Source: Neobacillus sp. PS3-12
GTDB lineage: Bacteria; Bacillota; Bacilli; Bacillales; Cytobacillaceae
Assembly (NCBI RefSeq): GCF_030915385.1
Contig: NZ_CP133268.1
Location: 4,314,001-4,378,000 of the forward strand
Direction: 5' to 3'
Length of the DNA: 64,000 nucleotides
The position numbers and the translations under genes were made by a program. Positions within the stretch are counted from its first letter, which is position 1; every line of letters starts with the position of its first letter. Positions 54,484 to 62,522 of the stretch are shown one piece after another. The notes beneath the pieces were generated by a model that was not told where the DNA came from, did no database searches, and saw only the letters and a program-made list of their open reading frames with translations.

Positions 54484-55386
54484 GTGACGGAATTAGGTAA
54501 TCGACTAAAAGAAGCCCGATTAGCCAAAGGAATAAGTTTAGATGACTTACAATCCATCACAAAAATACAAAAGCGGTATTTAGTGGGGATTGAAGAAGGA
54601 GATTTTTCTATCATGCCCGGAAATTTCTATGTACGGGCATTTATTAAACAATATGCTGAAGCAGTAGAGCTCGATCCTGAGGAAATCTTTCAAACCTATA
54701 AAGATGAAATTCCATCTACACTAAACGAGGATTTACCAGAACAGCTTTCACGCGTGAAAACGAGGAAATTGTTATCGGACCGAAGTCCAAAAGTTTTCGA
54801 TCTTCTCCCTAAATTATTAATTGGCATCGTTGTGGTTGGTGTTGCTGCTTTGGTTTATTACTTTTTGCAGCATAATGCTGGAAAAAGTGCAAATGAAACG
54901 CAAAATAATCAAAATGCGCCTGTCCAATATGCGAAGTCAAAAAACCTTGAACAAGGTAAAGCAAACGAGAATCAAACAAAGACAAAAAGTACCAAAGATA
55001 AAAAGGATAATCAGACGAAGCCTGAAACTCAAACTCCTGCTCAAGTCCAGCCGCCACAGCAGGCAATTGCTGTTACCCAAAGTGCTGGAAAGCAAACTAC
55101 TTATCAAGTAACAAATGCACAAAAATTTGTTGTGAAAGTTGCCTCAAGGGGCAATACGTGGATCAATATAAAAAATAGTAAAGGTGTTTCCCAGTTCCAG
55201 GGAATCCTTAAAGCTGGCGAAAGTAAGGAAGTTGATTTATCAACAGATACTCAGGTCGTTGTTACTGCAGGTAATTCAATCGATACGGATATTTTCGTCA
55301 ATGATCAAAAGATTGATTATGCTGTTGCACCGACACAGCAAGTTCGTCAGGACATTACGATTCAATATGTTCCGAAGTCGCAATAG
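54484..55386 (+). CDS. ymfM: YmfM, RodZ-like cytoskeleton-linked protein
   Basis: A 300-residue single-pass membrane protein. An N-terminal helix-turn-helix (residues 5-70, LGNRLKEARLAKGISLDDL) is followed by a basic stretch, one membrane helix (about 108-129), a Gln/Lys/Asn-rich linker and an extracellular DUF4115 domain. RodZ binds MreB and supports rod shape. The start is GTG 54484 behind AAGGTG. It precedes pgsA, the standard order. Confidence 0.93.
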   Translation: MTELGNRLKEARLAKGISLDDLQSITKIQKRYLVGIEEGDFSIMPGNFYVRAFIKQYAEAVELDPEEIFQTYKDEIPSTLNEDLPEQLSRVKTRKLLSDRSPKVFDLLPKLLIGIVVVGVAALVYYFLQHNAGKSANETQNNQNAPVQYAKSKNLEQGKANENQTKTKSTKDKKDNQTKPETQTPAQVQPPQQAIAVTQSAGKQTTYQVTNAQKFVVKVASRGNTWINIKNSKGVSQFQGILKAGESKEVDLSTDTQVVVTAGNSIDTDIFVNDQKIDYAVAPTQQVRQDITIQYVPKSQ

Positions 55387-55408
55387 TCATCTGTCGATGA
55401 CTATTTTT
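55384..55408 (+). terminator. Terminator overlapping the ymfM stop
   Basis: TAGTCATC (55384-55391) pairs perfectly with GATGACTA (55396-55403) around TGTC, and a T-run follows. Confidence 0.78.
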
Positions 55409-55442
55409 CGGCGTGGATTAATTTTTGGAGGAAGAAAGAAAA

Positions 55443-56021
55443 ATGAATTTACCTAATAAAATAACATTATCCCGAATCTTTTTGATTCCGTTATTTATGA
55501 TTGTCATGCTTGTTCCCTTGCATTGGGGTCAAATCCATTTGCTTTGGACCGTTCTCCCAGTCACCCATCTTGTAGGGGCACTTATTTTTATTTTAGCATC
55601 TACTACTGATTGGATTGATGGCCATATTGCTCGTAAATATAATCTTGTTACGAATATGGGGAAATTTCTTGACCCTCTTGCAGACAAGCTCCTTGTATCT
55701 GCTGCGTTCATTGTTTTAGTTGATCTGAAATATGCTGCTTCATGGATTGTCATTGTCATTATCAGCCGAGAGTTTGCGGTTACAGGACTGCGTTTGCTCT
55801 TGGCAGGAGAGGGCGAGGTTGTTGCTGCAAATATGCTTGGTAAAATCAAGACATGGACTCAAATTATTGCGATATCTGCGTTGCTTTTACATAATATTAT
55901 TTTTGAGGCCATCCATTTTCAATTTGATCAATTAGCACTTTGGGTGGCAATGATCTTTACAATTTGGTCCGGTTGGGATTATTTTGCCAAAAACATGCAT
56001 GTTTTTAAAAATTCGAAGTAA
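55443..56021 (+). CDS. pgsA: CDP-diacylglycerol-glycerol-3-phosphate 3-phosphatidyltransferase
   Basis: PgsA makes phosphatidylglycerol phosphate, the essential step to anionic lipids; 192 residues. The CDP-alcohol phosphotransferase signature is complete: DGHIAR, then after eight residues GKFLDPLAD. Four to five membrane helices are visible. ATG 55443 is chosen from GGAGGAAG; the ATG 55425 in frame lies at that site. It uses CDP-DAG from CdsA. Confidence 0.96.
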   Translation: MNLPNKITLSRIFLIPLFMIVMLVPLHWGQIHLLWTVLPVTHLVGALIFILASTTDWIDGHIARKYNLVTNMGKFLDPLADKLLVSAAFIVLVDLKYAASWIVIVIISREFAVTGLRLLLAGEGEVVAANMLGKIKTWTQIIAISALLLHNIIFEAIHFQFDQLALWVAMIFTIWSGWDYFAKNMHVFKNSK

Positions 56022-56033
56022 AGCAAGGATGGG

Positions 56034-57289
56034 ATGGACATGAATGCTGAAATTATTGCGGTAGGATCAGAATTGCTTCTAGGGCAAATTGTAAACACCA
56101 ATGCCCGCTTTATTTCACAGAACTTGGCGGAAATGGGAATAAACGTTTTTTACCATACTGTTGTAGGGGATAACCCTGATCGTCTAAAATCAGCGATTGA
56201 AATTGCCGAAAAACGTTCCAATCTGATTATTTTTACAGGAGGCCTTGGACCGACAAAAGACGACTTAACAAAAGAAACGATTGCCAAGCACTTAGGGAAA
56301 AAGCTTGTATTCGATCAGGATGCATTGGATTCGATTACCGTATATTTTGAACGAACCAATCGAACGATGACGGAAAATAATCGGAAGCAAGCACTTGTTT
56401 TAGAGGGCTCACATGTTCTCCCCAATGACCACGGAATGGCACCAGGGATGATGCTTGCCGCTAGTGATCATGTATATATGCTTTTACCTGGACCTCCAAA
56501 GGAAATGGAACCGATGTTTTATGTTTATGGCCGTGCTGCACTTGCCAGCCAAATGAAAACATCTGAAAAAATTGTTTCTAGAGTTTTGCGCTTTTTTGGC
56601 ATTGGAGAGGCATTATTAGAGACTGAAATTGAGGATTTAATAGACAATCAGAGTAACCCAACAATAGCACCTCTTGCTGCTGATGGGGAGGTTACCTTAA
56701 GGCTCACAGCAAAGCACAAGGATGCTGCTGTAGCTGAGAACATGCTGGATGATACAGAAAAACAGATTAGACAGCGTGTCGGTGAATTTTTGTATGGGTA
56801 CGGTAATACCTCACTTGTTGCTGAACTGGTCAAGCTGCTGGAAGAGCGAAACTTGACTATTTCTGCTGCAGAAAGCTTGACCGGCGGCCTGTTTCAGGAG
56901 GAAATCACGTCCATTCCGGGTACAAGCGACGTAATAAAAGGCGGAGTTGTTTGTTATACTCCTGAGATTAAACACAAGGTTTTACATGTGAAACAGGAAA
57001 CGATCGATACTTATGGTGTCGTGAGTGAACAATGTGCCAAAGAACTGGCTGAAAATGTGGCAAAGCTTATCAATACGGATATCGGGATTAGTTTTACCGG
57101 CGTTGCCAGCAGGCTGAATCTGAAGGGAAGCCCGTCGGGACCGTATTTGTTGGAATGGCTTTAAATGGAGGACCGGCGGTTGTTGAGAAGCTTAATCTTA
57201 GTGGAACACGGGAAGCAATTCGGATCAGGACAATCAAAAACGGCTGTTACTTCCTTTTAAAAAAATTGCAGGAATCACAGAATGCTTAA
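56034..57289 (+). CDS. cinA: CinA, competence/damage-inducible protein (apparent frameshift)
   Basis: About 418 residues once repaired. The N-terminal MoCF-like domain has EIIAVGSELLLGQIVNTNA and FTGGLGPTKDDLTKE. The C-terminal domain is an NMN deamidase-type domain (ISAAESLTGGLFQEE, GGVVCYTPEIKHKVL). The frame breaks at about 57108-57112 after ISFTGVA. The next frame resumes AESEGKPVGTVFVGMAL and ends at 57289. A conserved GVAGP is garbled there, so more than one base may be wrong; net change is one base lost. ATG 56040 is an alternative start. In B. subtilis cinA is followed by recA, as here. Confidence 0.88.
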
Positions 57290-57310
57290 ATAGGTTCTGT
57301 GATTTTTTTT
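57273..57310 (+). terminator. Intrinsic terminator after cinA
   Basis: AATCACAGAA (57273-57282) pairs with TTCTGTGATT (57295-57304), followed by a T-run. The stem begins inside the cinA coding end. Confidence 0.88.
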
Positions 57311-57535
57311 GTGGTTAGAATAATGATCTGAGGCATATGAGCATGGAAAAAGAGCGATGAAGGTAATCAGAATAGCAATCTGAAGTTCTTGATTGGACAA
57401 ACGAAAAAATCCTTAAAGTCTATTTATTTTCTGAAATCAAGCTATTATTGATTAATTACTGGAAATTAAGTCGCAAAAAAGAAGAATTCCCTATAGAATC
57501 CGCCTTTTTCAGCACAATTTCTGTCTGAAAACAGT
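57311..57535 (+). other. Non-coding gap upstream of recA
   Basis: AT-rich sequence between the cinA terminator and the recA control region. No convincing ORF, RNA gene or repeat was seen. Confidence 0.6.
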
Positions 57536-57549
57536 CGAATAGATGTTCG
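57536..57549. promoter_or_regulatory. LexA (DinR) SOS box upstream of recA
   Basis: CGAATAGATGTTCG matches the Bacillus SOS box CGAACRNRYGTTYG at all but one defined position (T for C at position 5). It lies 110 bases before recA, consistent with LexA repression. Confidence 0.8.
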
Positions 57550-57572
57550 ATTTTTTGCTCGACAAATCGTTG

Positions 57573-57602
57573 AAAAGCAGTTATATTATATATAGGATTT
57601 TA
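57573..57602 (+). promoter_or_regulatory. Candidate recA promoter
   Basis: A TTGAAA followed after about 17 bases by TAGGAT, with an AT-rich TATATTATATATA stretch between, lies just after the SOS box. The exact -10 is uncertain. Confidence 0.4.
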
Positions 57603-57659
57603 ATTTGATAGATTATCGCAAACATCTTGTGGTTTTTATAAATGAAGGAGGAAAAATAC

Positions 57660-58697
57660 GTGAGTGATCGTCAAGCGGCCTTAGAAATGGCGCTAAAACA
57701 AATCGAAAAACAATTTGGTAAAGGCTCAATTATGAAGATGGGAGAGAAAACCGAAACAAGGATCTCCACTGTCCCAAGCGGATCATTAGCCCTTGATGCA
57801 GCACTTGGTGTAGGTGGATATCCTAGGGGTAGGATCATTGAAATATACGGTTCGGAAAGCTCTGGTAAAACAACCGTCGCTTTGCACGCAATCGCTGAAG
57901 TCCAAGCAAAAGGCGGTCAAGCAGCGTTTATCGATGCCGAACATGCGCTTGATCCAAAGTATGCCCATCAACTTGGTGTTAATATTGATGAATTATTATT
58001 ATCACAGCCTGACACCGGAGAACAAGCCCTTGAAATTGCTGAAGCCCTTGTTCGAAGCGGTGCAGTAGACATTATAGTTATTGACTCTGTTGCTGCATTG
58101 GTTCCAAAGGCTGAGATTGAAGGAGAAATGGGAGATGCCCATGTAGGTTTACAAGCACGTCTAATGTCACAAGCGCTTCGTAAACTATCAGGTGCCATCA
58201 ATAAATCGAAAACAATTGCTGTTTTCATTAACCAAATTCGTGAAAAGGTGGGTGTCATGTTCGGGAACCCCGAGACGACACCGGGTGGACGTGCACTCAA
58301 GTTCTACTCAACAATACGTCTTGAAGTACGTCGTGCCGAAACATTAAAGCAAGGCAATGACATGGTTGGAAACAAAACCAAAATTAAAGTTGTTAAAAAC
58401 AAGGTTGCACCGCCATTTCGGGTTGCAGAAGTGGATATTATGTACGGTGAAGGAATATCCAAAGAAGGCGAAATTATTGACCTTGGTTCAGAACTAGACA
58501 TCGTTCAAAAGAGCGGTTCATGGTATTCCTATAATGATGAACGATTAGGACAAGGAAGAGAAAATGCCAAATTGTTCTTAAAAGAAAATCCTGAAATCCG
58601 TTTGGAAATTCAAAAGAAAATCCGTGAGCACTACGGTTTAGATGCTGAAAAAACAGTTACTGAATCTGAAGACGATCAAATTGAGTTACTTGACTAA
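57660..58697 (+). CDS. recA: Recombinase RecA
   Basis: RecA forms filaments on single-stranded DNA and activates LexA cleavage; 345 residues. It opens SDRQAALEMALKQIEKQFGK. The Walker A region reads YGSESSGKTT (Gly64 to Thr72), where RecA proteins almost always have GPESSGKTT, so Ser65 replaces Pro. Walker B (IIVIDSVAALVP) and L2 (EKVGVMFGNPETTPGGRALK) are normal. GTG 57660 follows AAGGAGG; the ATG 57642 in frame overlaps that site. Regulated by the upstream SOS box. Confidence 0.97.
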   Translation: MSDRQAALEMALKQIEKQFGKGSIMKMGEKTETRISTVPSGSLALDAALGVGGYPRGRIIEIYGSESSGKTTVALHAIAEVQAKGGQAAFIDAEHALDPKYAHQLGVNIDELLLSQPDTGEQALEIAEALVRSGAVDIIVIDSVAALVPKAEIEGEMGDAHVGLQARLMSQALRKLSGAINKSKTIAVFINQIREKVGVMFGNPETTPGGRALKFYSTIRLEVRRAETLKQGNDMVGNKTKIKVVKNKVAPPFRVAEVDIMYGEGISKEGEIIDLGSELDIVQKSGSWYSYNDERLGQGRENAKLFLKENPEIRLEIQKKIREHYGLDAEKTVTESEDDQIELLD

Positions 58698-58699
58698 TC

Positions 58700-58733
58700 A
58701 AAAGAGTAAAGCCCAATTGGGTTTTACTCTTTT
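58700..58733 (+). terminator. Strong intrinsic terminator after recA
   Basis: AAAAGAGTAAA pairs with TTTACTCTTTT, with CCCAATTGGG in the centre, making a long near-perfect hairpin. Confidence 0.9.
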
Positions 58734-58831
58734 AGTACATAGTTTTACCCATTTGACAATCTTCACACGTAAGTCGCAAAAAAATACATAAACATCATCT
58801 GAATAGTCGAAAGCCTTGCAATGACTAACCC

Positions 58832-58860
58832 TTGACAATAAATAGGTACACCTTTACAAT
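58832..58860 (+). promoter_or_regulatory. Sigma-A promoter for rny
   Basis: A perfect TTGACA (58832-58837), a 17-base spacer and TACAAT (58855-58860) give one of the clearest promoters in the window. The leader to rny is about 130 bases. Confidence 0.88.
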
Positions 58861-58995
58861 TAATATGTATATTTTACATTTTTGGTAATATTACAACGCT
58901 TAAAAGCCTTAGTGCTTGCTGTATGTTGAATTAAACAATGTACATGCCGACACTTAAAAACGTAACAAAAGTTCATAGCAAGAGGAGGTGTAACG

Positions 58996-60555
58996 ATGGA
59001 ACCAATTACAATCATCTCCATTTTGCTTGGCCTTATCGTCGGTGCGGTTGTTGGATATTTTATACGGAAATCAATTGCAGAAGCAAAAATAGCGGGAGCT
59101 AGAGGTGCTGCTGATCAAATTCTTGACGATGCAAAACGTGAAGCAGAATCTTTGAAAAAAGAAGCACTGCTTGAAGCAAAAGATGATATTCATAAACTTC
59201 GGACAGATGCCGAACGTGAAGTTCGTGATCGAAGAAATGAACTGCAAAAACAAGAAAACCGTTTACTGCAAAGAGAAGAGAATTTAGATCGAAAAGATGA
59301 ATCGCTTAATAAACGTGAGATTCTTTTAGAAAAGAAGGATGATTCTCTTAACCAAAGACAACAACATATTGAAGAGATGGAAAGCAAAGTGGACGAGTTG
59401 GTACAATTACAACAAGCTGAACTTGAACGAATTTCAAGCTTGAACCGCGAAGAAGCTAAGTCGATCATTCTAGAACGTACAGAAAAAGAATTAGCGTACG
59501 ATCTTGCGGTGATGATCAAAGAAAATGAAACTCGTATTAAAGAGGAATCTGATAAAAAGGCGAAAGAAATTTTGTCGCTAGCAATCCAGCGTTGCGCTGC
59601 TGACCATGTAGCCGAAACAACAGTTTCTGTGGTAAACCTTCCAAATGATGAGATGAAGGGCCGGATAATCGGCCGTGAAGGACGTAATATTCGTACCCTT
59701 GAAACATTAACAGGGATTGATTTAATCATCGATGATACACCTGAAGCAGTCATTCTCTCAGGCTTTGATCCTATTCGCCGTGAAACGGCTCGCTTGGCCT
59801 TGGAGAAACTTGTCCAAGATGGACGGATCCATCCTGCACGAATTGAAGAAATGGTTGAAAAATCGCGCCGCGAGGTTGATGATCATATTCGTGAAGTAGG
59901 AGAACAAACTACATTTGAAGTTGGAGTACATGGACTTCACCCAGATCTTATCAAGATTCTTGGACGATTAAAGTACCGTACAAGTTACGGACAAAACGTA
60001 TTAAAGCACTCAATAGAGGTTGCACAGCTTTCTGGCTTACTTGCAGCAGAGTTGGGTGAAGATGAAACATTGGCACGTCGTTCAGGCTTACTTCATGACA
60101 TTGGTAAAGCGATTGACCATGAAGTGGAAGGAAGCCATGTAGAAATTGGTGTTGAACTTGCTACTAAATACAAAGAGCACCCTGTTGTTATAAACAGTAT
60201 TGCCTCACACCATGGGGACACAGAGCCTACATCGATTATTGCAGTTCTTGTTGCTGCTGCCGATGCCTTATCAGCCGCTAGACCGGGAGCACGAAGTGAA
60301 ACGCTTGAAAACTATATTCGACGATTAGAAAAGCTTGAAGAAATTTCTGAATCGCACGAAGGCGTAGAAAAGTCATTTGCCATTCAGGCTGGACGTGAAG
60401 TACGGATTATTGTAAAACCAGAAACAATTGATGATCTGGCTGCACATCGCCTTGCAAGGGATATTCGTAAACAGATCGAAGAAGAACTGGATTATCCTGG
60501 TCATATAAAGGTTACAGTTATACGTGAAACACGAGCTGTAGAATATGCAAAATAA
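58996..60555 (+). CDS. rny: Ribonuclease Y
   Basis: The membrane-anchored endoribonuclease that starts decay of many mRNAs; 519 residues. An N-terminal membrane helix (residues 5-24) precedes a long coiled coil (about 30-200). A KH domain follows (RIIGREGRNIRTLETLTG), then an HD domain with HDIGKAIDHEVEG holding the metal ligands. AGGAGGTG precedes ATG 58996. It shares the degradosome-like network with RNase J2 and PNPase. Confidence 0.98.
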   Translation: MEPITIISILLGLIVGAVVGYFIRKSIAEAKIAGARGAADQILDDAKREAESLKKEALLEAKDDIHKLRTDAEREVRDRRNELQKQENRLLQREENLDRKDESLNKREILLEKKDDSLNQRQQHIEEMESKVDELVQLQQAELERISSLNREEAKSIILERTEKELAYDLAVMIKENETRIKEESDKKAKEILSLAIQRCAADHVAETTVSVVNLPNDEMKGRIIGREGRNIRTLETLTGIDLIIDDTPEAVILSGFDPIRRETARLALEKLVQDGRIHPARIEEMVEKSRREVDDHIREVGEQTTFEVGVHGLHPDLIKILGRLKYRTSYGQNVLKHSIEVAQLSGLLAAELGEDETLARRSGLLHDIGKAIDHEVEGSHVEIGVELATKYKEHPVVINSIASHHGDTEPTSIIAVLVAAADALSAARPGARSETLENYIRRLEKLEEISESHEGVEKSFAIQAGREVRIIVKPETIDDLAAHRLARDIRKQIEEELDYPGHIKVTVIRETRAVEYAK

Positions 60556-60586
60556 AGCGGTGCACATGCACCGCTTTATTTTTTTC
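60552..60586 (+). terminator. Intrinsic terminator overlapping the rny stop
   Basis: AAAGCGGTGC and GCACCGCTTT form a perfect stem around a small loop, with a T-run after it. The stem starts at the stop codon. Confidence 0.9.
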
Positions 60587-60765
60587 TTAACAGGATCGGA
60601 ACTGAGGATGGAGGACCTCGTGACCATGAGCCGCCAAAACCAGGCCCGATGGTAACAAGATTGGAGATTTCGTGCTGATCCCCAAAATATCCATCATTTA
60701 GTGAAAATACAAATATATGCTACAATTTACATTAAAATAAAGTTTACTTTAGAAAGGGCTTTTAC

Positions 60766-61563
60766 ATGAATTTATTATTTATTGGCGATGTTGTCGGTTC
60801 TCCAGGAAGAGACATGATCAAAGAATATGTACCGAAATTAAAGGAAAAATATCGGCCGCAAATTACCATCATCAATGGTGAAAACTCTGCCTCGGGCAGA
60901 GGAATCACAGAAAAGATCTATCGGCAGTTTTTAGAGGTGGGTGCACAAGCAGTAACCCTTGGGAACCACGCTTGGGACAACCGAGAAATCTTTGAATTTA
61001 TTAATGATGCGAAATACTTAGTACGACCTGCCAATTTTCCAGAAGGAACTCCTGGGAAAGGAATTGTTTATTTAAAACTCAATGATTTGGAAATTGCGAT
61101 TATCAACTTGCAAGGGCGCACATTTATGAACCCGCTCGATTGCCCTTTTAAAAAAGCAGATGAATTAGTTACCCAAGCCCGTGCACGGACACCATTTATT
61201 TTTGTGGACTTTCATGCTGAGGTAACAAGTGAAAAACAAGCAATGGGTTGGTATTTAGATGGAAGAGTCAGTGCAGTCGTTGGGACGCATACACATGTTC
61301 AAACTGCGGACAAAAGAATATTACCAGGAGGAACAGGCTATTTAACAGATGTAGGCATGACAGGCCCATATGACGATATTCTGGGAATGGAAAAAGAAGC
61401 AGTACTTAAGAGGTTCCTAACAAGCCTTCCTACACGTTTTGAGGTACCTAAAACAGGGAGAACACAGCTTAGCGCTGTTTTCATTGAACTCGATCGGAAG
61501 ACAGGATTTACAAAGAAAATGGAAACCATATTAATCAATGATGATCATCCTTTTTATTCATAA
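60766..61563 (+). CDS. ymdB: YmdB, calcineurin-like cyclic-nucleotide phosphodiesterase
   Basis: A 265-residue metallophosphoesterase. Motifs are LFIGDVVGSPGRDM, INGENSASGRG, LGNHAWDN, FVDFHAEVTSEKQAMG and VVGTHTHVQTADKRILPGGT, so all expected metal ligands are present. In B. subtilis YmdB hydrolyses 2',3'- and 3',5'-cyclic nucleotides and affects motility versus biofilm switching. Gene order rny-ymdB-spoVS is conserved. AGAAAGGG precedes ATG 60766. Confidence 0.96.
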   Translation: MNLLFIGDVVGSPGRDMIKEYVPKLKEKYRPQITIINGENSASGRGITEKIYRQFLEVGAQAVTLGNHAWDNREIFEFINDAKYLVRPANFPEGTPGKGIVYLKLNDLEIAIINLQGRTFMNPLDCPFKKADELVTQARARTPFIFVDFHAEVTSEKQAMGWYLDGRVSAVVGTHTHVQTADKRILPGGTGYLTDVGMTGPYDDILGMEKEAVLKRFLTSLPTRFEVPKTGRTQLSAVFIELDRKTGFTKKMETILINDDHPFYS

Positions 61564-61629
61564 AAGAGTTTAAGCTTTTCGCTTTGAAATTGAAAAAATT
61601 CTTTTCTAGATGTGCTCTTTTTTGTCCAA

Positions 61630-61657
61630 GCCGGAATAAGTTTTTTCCCGCTCGAAT
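61630..61657 (+). promoter_or_regulatory. Possible sigma-H promoter for spoVS
   Basis: GCCGGAATA (61630-61638), a 12-base spacer and CTCGAAT (61651-61657) resemble the sigma-H pattern RnAGGAwWW-N11/12-RnnGAAT with two mismatches. spoVS of B. subtilis is sigma-H dependent. Confidence 0.5.
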
Positions 61658-61741
61658 ATAGTAGCAGTGGAATATTATATATTCCTGATTAGTTCATGAA
61701 ACTGCTCATGCGGGATCGGGATATACAAGGAGGAGCTAGGA

Positions 61742-62002
61742 ATGGAAATATTAAAAGTTTCAGCAAAATCTAATCCTAATTCTGTAGCTGGTGCACTTGC
61801 CGGAGTGCTGCGAGAAAGAGGTGCCGCAGAAATTCAGGCAATAGGTGCGGGTGCATTAAATCAAGCCGTAAAGGCCGTAGCAATTGCTCGAGGTTTTGTA
61901 GCACCTAGCGGAGTTGATTTGATTTGCATCCCGGCGTTTACGGATATCCAGATTGATGGGGAAGAACGCACAGCTATAAAATTAATCGTGGAACCACGGT
62001 AA
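61742..62002 (+). CDS. spoVS: Stage V sporulation protein S
   Basis: SpoVS, 86 residues, nearly identical to other Bacillus sequences: MEILKVSAKSNPNSVAGALA, RERGAAEIQAIGAGALNQAV, and PAFTDIQIDGEERTAIKLIV. It belongs to the Alba-like fold group and is required for spore coat assembly and normal engulfment. AAGGAGGAG precedes ATG 61742. Confidence 0.97.
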   Translation: MEILKVSAKSNPNSVAGALAGVLRERGAAEIQAIGAGALNQAVKAVAIARGFVAPSGVDLICIPAFTDIQIDGEERTAIKLIVEPR

Positions 62003-62021
62003 AAAACTGAACATAATGGAA

Positions 62022-62056
62022 CTGCCTGCTTGAGCATACACAAGCAGGCTTTTTTA
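62022..62056 (+). terminator. Intrinsic terminator after spoVS
   Basis: GCCTGCTTG (62024-62032) pairs with CAAGCAGGC (62041-62049), followed by a T6 run. Confidence 0.92.
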
Positions 62057-62057
62057 T

Positions 62058-62522
62058 GCAGAATTTATGTAGAACATCACTTTGATGATGTTTTTGCCAA
62101 GATATGTAATTTGCTTATTGTAATAAAATATTGTCGAAAGGTAAAATTTATTATTATATTAAAATATTTAATTTATATTATTGAAATAATAATAGAAATA
62201 AATTATATAGCATAAATTGGGATGAAACCCAGTAATAACTAGGCTAAATGCTACTGATTATTATATAAAGTTAATTAAATCACTAGTAATTTTTCAATAA
62301 TAAAAAAATATTCATATTTTAGACAAAAATTGCGCCTAAAGGGTTGCATTTTTTGATACTTAGGTCTAGAATTGTAAGCGTTTAGTACATATCCATTAAT
62401 CTATTTTTTACGATAAAAGAACATGTTGAAGCGCTTAATTCTCGTGATCTACATGGATGATACTAACAATTATTGACGCAAATGTTTTAATTATTCTTTA
62501 CATATCTAAAGGGGTGTAAGTC
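62058..62522 (+). other. AT-rich control region upstream of korA with two cre-like sites
   Basis: This 465-base gap is very AT-rich and has no convincing ORF. A cre-like TGTAAGCGTTTAGT (62373-62386) matches 12 of 14 consensus positions. A second palindromic TGAAGCGCTTAA (62427-62438) is a weaker match. The spacing suggests catabolite control of the oxidoreductase downstream. Threonine dehydrogenase genes (tdh-kbl) found here in B. subtilis are absent. Confidence 0.55.

Noticed and set aside
59190..59753. Long minus-strand ORF inside rny
   Set aside because: A Ser/Arg-rich translation typical of antisense to a Glu/Lys-rich coiled coil; no independent support.
60590..60700. A minus-strand open stretch encoding a Gly/Pro-rich peptide (IGPGFGGSWSRGPP) between rny and ymdB
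   Set aside because: There is no start codon or ribosome site in that frame, a stop lies shortly upstream, and it overlaps the rny terminator. It could be a decayed small gene, but the sequence does not support a call.
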